From Capniomyces stellatus (taxonomy: Eukaryota; Kickxellomycota; Harpellomycetes; Harpellales; Legeriomycetaceae): a stretch of 64,000 bases of DNA. Location of the stretch: NCBI GenBank assembly GCA_001661515.1, contig LUVW01000043.1, forward strand, positions 140,164 to 204,163. Direction: 5' to 3'. Below the pieces are notes generated by a model. That model saw only the letters and a list, made by a program, of their open reading frames with translations. It ran no database searches and had not been told where the DNA came from. Below are positions 57,698 through 64,000 of the stretch, in pieces; the stretch's first letter is position 1; the number at the start of each line of letters is the position of its first letter. The position numbers were made by a program, and so were the translations under genes.

Positions 57698-58564
57698 CTA
57701 GAGGCTCAGAAATTTGGAAACATCGATTCCCAGCGAGGATAGGTCGTTGAGTGGACACTTGAAGTCGATTGTGTCTGATATTTTTGGTTTGATGCTTAGC
57801 CATGAAATAGCATTGATTATAACCTGTGCTTCGTAGTTTAGTCGAAGCGAAGGTCCGCCTGGCCTACATGCATTGACAACGGCTTTGGATGCAGCTGCAT
57901 AGTTTGGTCTGTCTGAGCTCAGAATCAAATTAAAGTTGACGTTCATAATGTTGTTTTCGCTTTTTGAGGGCATTGTGAAGGAGTCGGGAAGACCGCCAGA
58001 CCCCACTGGGTAATCTACGCCCCCTGGCAAGTCCAAGGTTCCTGTCAACGTTACATTGTTAAACGTCCAGGGTATAAAGTTTGGGTTGTTGATTTCTATC
58101 TGGATAACCAAGGGGATAACAACATCTCCGCTGACTGTTACCTTTGCTAGTTGCGTGTTGCCTTGGTTTGGCGAGATTGGGCCTGTTGAGCTTATTGCCC
58201 GTCCCAGTTCTACAGCTTTGTACTTGCCATCGGGAATTCTTGGCCACAAAAAGTATCCAGCTGCTCCCAACCCAGCCAGAAACACCAACATAAACAAGAG
58301 GAATATTGTGCAACACTTTTTATTTATGCATCTGCGTTTTCGTTTCCTCTCAGCTGCATATATATCGTACTGGGCTGCTGAATAACGGCTGTTTGCTAGT
58401 GGCGCACCTGTTTGGTCATAGCCATTATACTGATCATTTCGACCAACTGTATGGTTTGGATACGAATCTCTTTGAAGATAGCTCTTTCGTCCGTTATACT
58501 GGTTGTTGTTGTGTCCAGTTTCTACTTTGAAGCTGCTGTCATCGCTATAGTGTGTTTTGACCAT
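57698..58564 (-). CDS. LEA2-domain single-pass membrane protein B
   Basis: Single exon, 288 aa, paralogue of the gene at 56261. Same plan: Asn/Tyr-rich tail of about 75 residues, basic cluster RKRKRRCINKKCC, membrane helix IFLLFMLVFLAGLGAAGYFLW, the PRIPDG juxtamembrane motif, then a LEA2-like domain with VVIPLVIQIEINNPNFIPWTF, LDLPGGVDYPVGSGGLPDSFTMPS and FKCPLNDLSSLGIDV. The two share the PGGV-YPVG, NPN-(Y/F)-PWTF and FKCP-N-LSS signatures but differ widely elsewhere, so the inverted duplication is old. The paired cysteines before the helix could be palmitoylated (inference). Confidence 0.8.
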   Translation of the reverse strand: MVKTHYSDDSSFKVETGHNNNQYNGRKSYLQRDSYPNHTVGRNDQYNGYDQTGAPLANSRYSAAQYDIYAAERKRKRRCINKKCCTIFLLFMLVFLAGLGAAGYFLWPRIPDGKYKAVELGRAISSTGPISPNQGNTQLAKVTVSGDVVIPLVIQIEINNPNFIPWTFNNVTLTGTLDLPGGVDYPVGSGGLPDSFTMPSKSENNIMNVNFNLILSSDRPNYAAASKAVVNACRPGGPSLRLNYEAQVIINAISWLSIKPKISDTIDFKCPLNDLSSLGIDVSKFLSL

Positions 58565-61500
58565 GTTAATACTCTAAATATGTTTTATAATAAAATTACA
58601 AGTATATCAACTCCCTAGCAATCGCTGTATATTTATGGTAAAATAATATTGTCCCGAGCTAATGACAAAGTCTGATAACTTTATTTAGCAGAAAAAGATT
58701 ATCAGCTGTTGGAATTGATAAAGTATATAAACACTTTGTATTTAGGGAAAGAAAAGTAAAAGTGCTTTACTTTTTTTTACTATTGTGTAAAAGCTTAAAC
58801 TCTGGCCCGAGTTTTATTCTATATTACACATTACCAATAGTGGAAAATAAACGTTTGGACGCTGGAATTTCTACATTTCCCACTTTTTTTTCCAACATTT
58901 CTTGCTTTCCTTCCTTTGAATTTATTTTAATTTTTTTGCTATTCTTTTTCAAGATTATCGAGTCCTTTTTTCTTTGCCCATTTAACAAAGACACTATTTT
59001 ATTACTCACAAAACATGTTCCTTACTAATGAACCTAGCGTCAATTTTAATTGTTTTTGTCATTCCTGCAATAATCGTCGAATTTTATCATTACAATTTTT
59101 TTCCTCATTACGTTTGACTATTAGTAATTTGTTATAAACAAAATACTGGTGAATTTCTACATTGGCCAAATTATTTCCGATACACTTTTATATGAAATGG
59201 TTCCAAAGCAATATTGTTGTTTATTTTTCCTTCTGCTTTCATTGGCTCATAAAGTTTGGGTTCTTGCTGAGAAAATATAAACATCTGTTGTATGATTTAT
59301 CCATCGTCAATCATCCTATTAGCGCAAAAATTATATCTAATAGGAAACTACGATGGAAAAAGGAAGAGGTAAAAAAAAAACACACAGATTAATAGTTGCC
59401 TTGGTTTTCTCAGTGTCCATGCTAATCACCATAGCTCTATAAGCTTGGTCACATAGCCTATTATTCGGGTTTTAGAATTATTTTCCAGCCTTTTAAACGG
59501 AAAATATAAATAAAAGGCAAAACACTCATTTTGGTGGAATGACTGATCCCATTTAAACAATAATAATGAACTCCCAATGATGTCTGCTAATCCCGCCAAT
59601 AGCTATTATACTATACAAGGTGAATGCAACAACATTTTAAAACAGTGCAAGTTTTAAAATGGCATTGGATATAAAACCGTCAGAAGACATTTACGCCACC
59701 TTTAACTGCTTGGCAAATATGGTCAAATAAGCCTATAGACCACAGCACACTATGGTTCTTGGCTCTTGGCCTTTTTTCCTCGGTTCTTGGCCCATGGCTT
59801 TTGAAATTTATGACTCTTGGTTTATAGTTCTTGGCTACTATGCACGGCGTACTTTTGGGATATATAAGGATACAAACCTTCATTGACTAAATTAAATCAA
59901 TATTACTACCTCCCCCCCCCTCCTCGACACTTTTAATTTTAATCAGAATAAAGAAAATGCCCAAAAAAAACCGCCAGCATCAACTTAAACAATGCTCCAA
60001 ATGTAACGTTATTGTTCTGCAAAACATCAAGTTCAATAGCTGAAAATCAGCATGCCTAATTATCATCATCATAAAAAAATAAGAAACAATCAATGTCAAG
60101 TCAAGTGAAATCCACACATTTGGCCAATAGCAGGATCGGACAATCACATTATGTTTTTTAGTCTGATGGTCTTGAGTGGATAAAGGTGGATGGGAAATCT
60201 ACAATAGAGGAGATTTTCGTGGTTTAATTTTTGTTTTACAGTCAAGTTGGTTCAAACCAAAGCTTTCAATTATTAGTTGGCACTGTTTAGAGAAGTTTTA
60301 TTATATTTTTATTATGTAGGACTGGCAAGATTTAAGCTGGATATAACACAATCGCTTGGATAATCATATGTGAAATATCTTTCCATCCTCAACCAACCCT
60401 CTCTCAACACAACACAACACAACACAACTCAATACAACCCAGCGCAGCACTAAAGCTTGTGATCAGACAAACCATTGAAGCAAGGCAAGAAAGAAAGAAA
60501 AAAAAATGAATAAATGAAAAAAAAAGAAAGCGTTAATTTGGAAAGAATAAAACGGAATTGCCAAGCTGAAACTAAAATCTTATTAAGAAAATAAAGTGAA
60601 ATTAACGGCGTTAGCTTCAAATACGCAAGATTATTACGTAAAAGTTGTCCAATTGTATGTCGATAATCGTTGAGCAAAGCACAATGGAATTAAAGCTGGA
60701 GTTGTTCTAAAATTAAACAAGCCAAGCCCAAACTTGATCAAGAAAATCACACGACATGAAATAAAAAGCTTATACTAGTAAATAAAAATACAGAAAAAGA
60801 AGGTTCGAAGAGGCAATAAATATCAGAACGATCCAACAGCTTCTAACTCAAATACAACCGAGACAACCTATATCTCCTATAAAACAACAAGGTAAATCAG
60901 CACACCATCCGGAAACAGAGCTGAAACTAACAAGGTATGGGCTTTGTTAATAACCTTGCGCTTGACCGCTAGGCCAAAATTCCAACTTTAATTTTCCTAT
61001 CTTTTACTTTTAACATTTGGTAAGCTTTAATTTATTGGAAGAATTAAATGAAGAGAGCGTAAATGAACTGAAACATGATTGTAAATGTGGGTTTAGTGAT
61101 GCAATAGAGTTAAAGTCGACTAAAGACATTAGAAAGTATTGTTTTTGCTAATTGATACTGTTGCTAAAAGCCAGTGTTAAAATATTGAATGAATCAATCA
61201 GTATTGTTCGGGCGATATTTACATCAACCACCGAAACCACTGGACATTTAGACAAACCATTCGGATAAGCCAAAGCCAAAGTTGATGGTTGACTTGATTT
61301 CCAATAACAATAAAATGACCTAATGAACAAGTAAGCAAATAAAAGCTTACATAAGACACACTCTGACAGTTTCAAGTTGAAAAAAGAAACCATCAAAATT
61401 ACAAATTTACAAAAATAAGTAAAAAAAATATATATATTCGGCTGCGGTTCTGGACTATATAACCATTTTATTTGCAATGAAACCATTTCTATTGATGGTA

Positions 61501-61886
61501 GGCCAAGCCAGTTGAAAATAAGGTGTGTGGCTATCGATTGAACAAACACAATGACGTATTGTTGTAACACATTTAATTGGGTATGTACAACAGAAGAAGA
61601 AAAAAAAGAGTAAAGAGGCAAATCAATCCTGAAATAATGGCAGTAAATAAGAGCAAACAAGGACCCAACCAAAACCTACTTTGGATTTGCCATTTGTATT
61701 TGGGAAATAGAGGTTAGGTGTTGGCAGTCAAGCCTTAAGTTGTACCAGTTAAATTAGTTGAACCAAAATTCAAGTATAAAATAAAAAAAGCATTGGTTTA
61801 GAAAGTTTAAAAAGTAAAATATAATATTATTTTTTTTTCCTCTTGATTTTATAACAACCGAAGAGTGCGGGAAGAACAAAAACAAA
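58565..61886. other. Intergenic 3.3 kb
   Basis: AT-rich DNA upstream of LEA2-B and downstream of PEX19. Holds C-run 59912-59920, a CAACA-type microsatellite at about 60411-60436 and scattered TTCTTGGC copies (59757-59836). A 174-codon minus frame at 61148-61672 is hydrophobic, Phe/Ser/Leu-rich and without recognisable domain; not called. Confidence 0.55.
60411..60436. repeat. (CAACA)n microsatellite
   Basis: About five CAACA-type units, degenerating rightwards into CTCAATACAACC. Confidence 0.8.
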
Positions 61887-63530
61887 TCACATTATTGTGC
61901 ATTTTTCAGGGTTAATAGCAGGTGTGTTTTTGTCACCAGTAGCACCCATTTCCGGGGCGATGGCCTGGAGAATCTCGCTTGGAGGCTCGCCGCTTTCCTG
62001 GGTCTAAAAAAATTCAATTCAGTATAAAGAGTGTTATTGTTTTTTCTTTTTTTTGAAAAAAAAGGTGTTGGTATAAGCAATAGTAGAAGCAGCAATAGTC
62101 AATAACAAGAGCGAGTGTCGCGGATTAAGAGCATTGAAGACACTGTGTTTTGAAAATAAGTTTTAAACCAGAGTGGTTGGAGTGTAGAGAGGCAAATGGA
62201 GCCCGATTCTACTAATATAACTTACCTTTTCCAATAGTTCTGTAACTCTATTTTTATTTTTTTCGGTGTTGTGGTCTGGACTGTTAAAAATGGCTACAAT
62301 TTCTTTGATGTGATCGTACTGAATTTGATACCTGGCCATATCCTCAGCACTAATCTTGCCTTTATGAGCCTCAAAGTATTTTGGATACTAACAACAATCA
62401 TAGAGTAAAACCGGTCATCAGGTTAAAAAAAAATTCCTTAAATACATATAAAGTCAAGTGCAAAAAAAAAAATCTCAATGAGGTAGGGGGGGGGAGGGAG
62501 GGTAATGATGGAGATTAGCAATTTACCTCTTTAAGTAGCTGGTTCATTGGTTCGTAGATTATATCTTTGGTGGACATTTCAGACATAACATCGCTAAGGA
62601 TTTTTTCAATATCGCTTTCAGCCAGCATACCGTCCAGCCCAGACGCTTGGTTGAGAATGGCGGCAAGAGGATTGTCGCTGGTGGAGCTGGAAGCCTTTTC
62701 TTTGGCTATCTGGTCGCTTTCGTTTAGCATTTGCATAGTTTGTTGGATTCTATCTTGCAAGTTGGCTGGTTTGCTTGTTGAAGCTTTTGGAGTAGATTTG
62801 GGGATTGCTGTGGATGCTGAAGGTGAAGGTTGAGCAGGGTTGGAAAGGTTCGTAGGTAACGAGGCAGCCATTTCCTCAAGTTCTTTGGGGTCCATGTTAA
62901 GCATGGAGGCAAACTGTTTTTCTAATTCGCCCAAGTCCATGTCTGGGTTTATGCTGGATGGGTTTGCAGAAAAGCCTTTAACCAAGCTTTCGATTTCTTT
63001 GGTAAATTCGGAGCCTTCAAAGTCACTGCCACCCATCAGACTGTTCATTTCCTTGGCGAGCTGGGCGGTAAACTCTTCGGTCATTAGGGAGTTGATGTCA
63101 AAACCACCATCTTTGCCCATAGATTCAAACATTTTGGCGTAATCAGCGTCGGCGTCGGCGGCTGAAGGTTTGGCAGCCTCCTTGGGGATCTCGCTTTTAG
63201 CTGGGGTACTGGTGCTTTTGGCATCAATTTGGTCAAACTCTTCGAGGGCATCTAGTAACAGATTGGATGTAGCCAGAATTTGAAGTTAGTAGTCAAAAGA
63301 GGGAGTAGAGTATGGATGAGGGGGAGGGGGTTAAACCAAAAGGACGGTATGATGCTAATGAAAAAACTAGAATGGACTTAGAAAATAAGATTGCAAGAGA
63401 CCAAAAACAGCATCAGCAATGGCTAGCAGATAAAAAAATGTACTGGAAGCAGTATATCGATGGGGTATGGGATTGTAAAGTACTTACCATCTAGAAGGTC
63501 CTCGAAATCATTGTCATTTACTTTATCCAT
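61887..63530 (-). CDS. PEX19: Peroxin Pex19, farnesylated
   Basis: Four exons (63530-63488, 63251-62527, 62387-62226, 62003-61887) join in phase to 348 aa. The N-terminus NDNDFEDLLDDALEEFDQI is the acidic Pex3-binding helix of Pex19. The middle contains EFTAQLAKEMNSLM and SDIEKILSDVMSEMSTKDIIYEPM, part of the membrane-protein-binding domain. Exon 3 gives YPKYFEAHKGKISAEDMARYQIQY, and exon 4 ends in the CaaX farnesylation box CTIM. Pex19 is the cytosolic chaperone and import receptor for peroxisomal membrane proteins. The first exon has only 14 codons. The presence of the complete CaaX exon makes the gene model convincing. Confidence 0.96.
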
Positions 63531-64000
63531 AGTGTACAAAATATAAAGGTTTAGGTCTATAAAGCTAGGAATAAAATTTATTATTCAGAAAAAAAGGAGA
63601 GGGGTAGTAACAAACAGAGGAATAAAGGTGCAAAGCAAGTATTTGAGGGTAAAAGCTGGGAGATATTTGAGTAAATAAAACAATAATTAGGTTTTGATTG
63701 CAGAAACAAAAGATAAGAAAAGAGGAAATTAAAGTACAAAACAAGTACAAGAAGTTTCAAGGTTAAAGACAAAAGAGCAAGTAAGAATTGAGCAATTTGA
63801 AGTGGATCAAACTGAGAGAATGAATTACCAAGATTGAAAAAGGAAAAACAAGGGGTTAATAAGAACCAATTAAAGAGTAGAATGGAATTGAATTGAAAAA
63901 GGAACTAGAATGGAATTGAAATAAAAAAAAAAGGAACTAATTTCAATAATAATAAAAAAAAAGGAACTAGAATAAGAGAATTAAAGGGGGGGGGGGGGGG
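63531..64000. other. Intergenic at right edge, ending in poly-G
   Basis: Purine-rich on plus. Contains repeated AGGAACTAGAAT-type blocks at about 63898-63972 and finishes with 15 Gs at 63986-64000. No gene seen. Confidence 0.6.
63986..64000. repeat. Poly-G tract reaching the window end
   Basis: At least 15 Gs; the true length is cut off by the window edge. Confidence 0.9.

Noticed and set aside
61148..61672. 174-codon minus-strand open frame
   Set aside because: Hydrophobic Phe/Ser/Leu-rich translation of AT-rich DNA; no domain and no splice partner found.

Overview
This window looks like a chromosomal segment of a low-GC filamentous or yeast-like fungus, though not a typical budding yeast. 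The evidence is direct. Short spliceosomal introns have GTAAGN-type donors and TAG/CAG acceptors. There is a DASH (Dad3) kinetochore subunit, a Cdc3/SEPT7-type septin, a PEX19 ending in a CaaX box, a CAP59/CMT1-type glycosyltransferase (GT69) and a type II tRNA-Leu(UAG). YbeY, a peroxisomal 4CL-like ligase and two LEA2-domain membrane proteins with the 'WPRIP' juxtamembrane motif lean weakly towards an early-diverging lineage such as Zoopagomycota, but I cannot fix the taxon.

Layout, left to right. 0-4.5 kb: a mitochondrial RCC1-repeat protein (3' end cut by the window) and a four-exon septin, both on minus. 6.9-10.3 kb: YbeY (+) converging on mitochondrial aconitase (-). 12.6 kb: tRNA-Leu. 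13.2-23.3 kb: VPS41, a 4CL-like acyl/aryl-CoA ligase with a C-terminal PTS1, and a GT69 mannosyltransferase, all plus. 23.8-34.2 kb: DAD3 (-), a PKA-type catalytic subunit (+), a mitochondrial PDH/BCKDH kinase (+) and a seven-exon TAD3 (-). 34.6-40.7 kb: two almost identical half-size ABCG transporters in tandem (-); the left one is interrupted by an N and a 381-bp repeat that is probably an assembly error. 43.2-44.4 kb: a secreted Glu/Ala-repeat protein (+). 45.1-52.8 kb: mitochondrial Lon protease (+) converging on a 1413-aa RA-PH adaptor (-). 56.3-58.6 kb: a convergent pair of LEA2-domain paralogues. 61.9-63.5 kb: PEX19 (-).

The genes are mostly unrelated housekeeping functions. Two loose themes are mitochondrial metabolism and quality control (aconitase, PDK, Lon, RCC1-like, possibly YbeY) and peroxisomes (PEX19, PTS1-bearing ligase). 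Intergenic DNA makes up roughly half of the window and is AT-rich, with microsatellites and unusually long poly-G/poly-C tracts, two of them next to Ns.

The most interesting signals are: patchwork sequence identity between the ABCG copies, consistent with gene conversion; abrupt purine-to-pyrimidine strand-composition switches inside several long genes; a DMG instead of DFG motif in the PKA-like kinase; repeated acidic-[DV/DI]PL motifs in the RA-PH protein; and the Glu/Ala-repeat secreted protein. I saw no clear mobile element, CRISPR array or biosynthetic cluster. Exon boundaries were worked out by hand from reading-frame phase and splice consensus.
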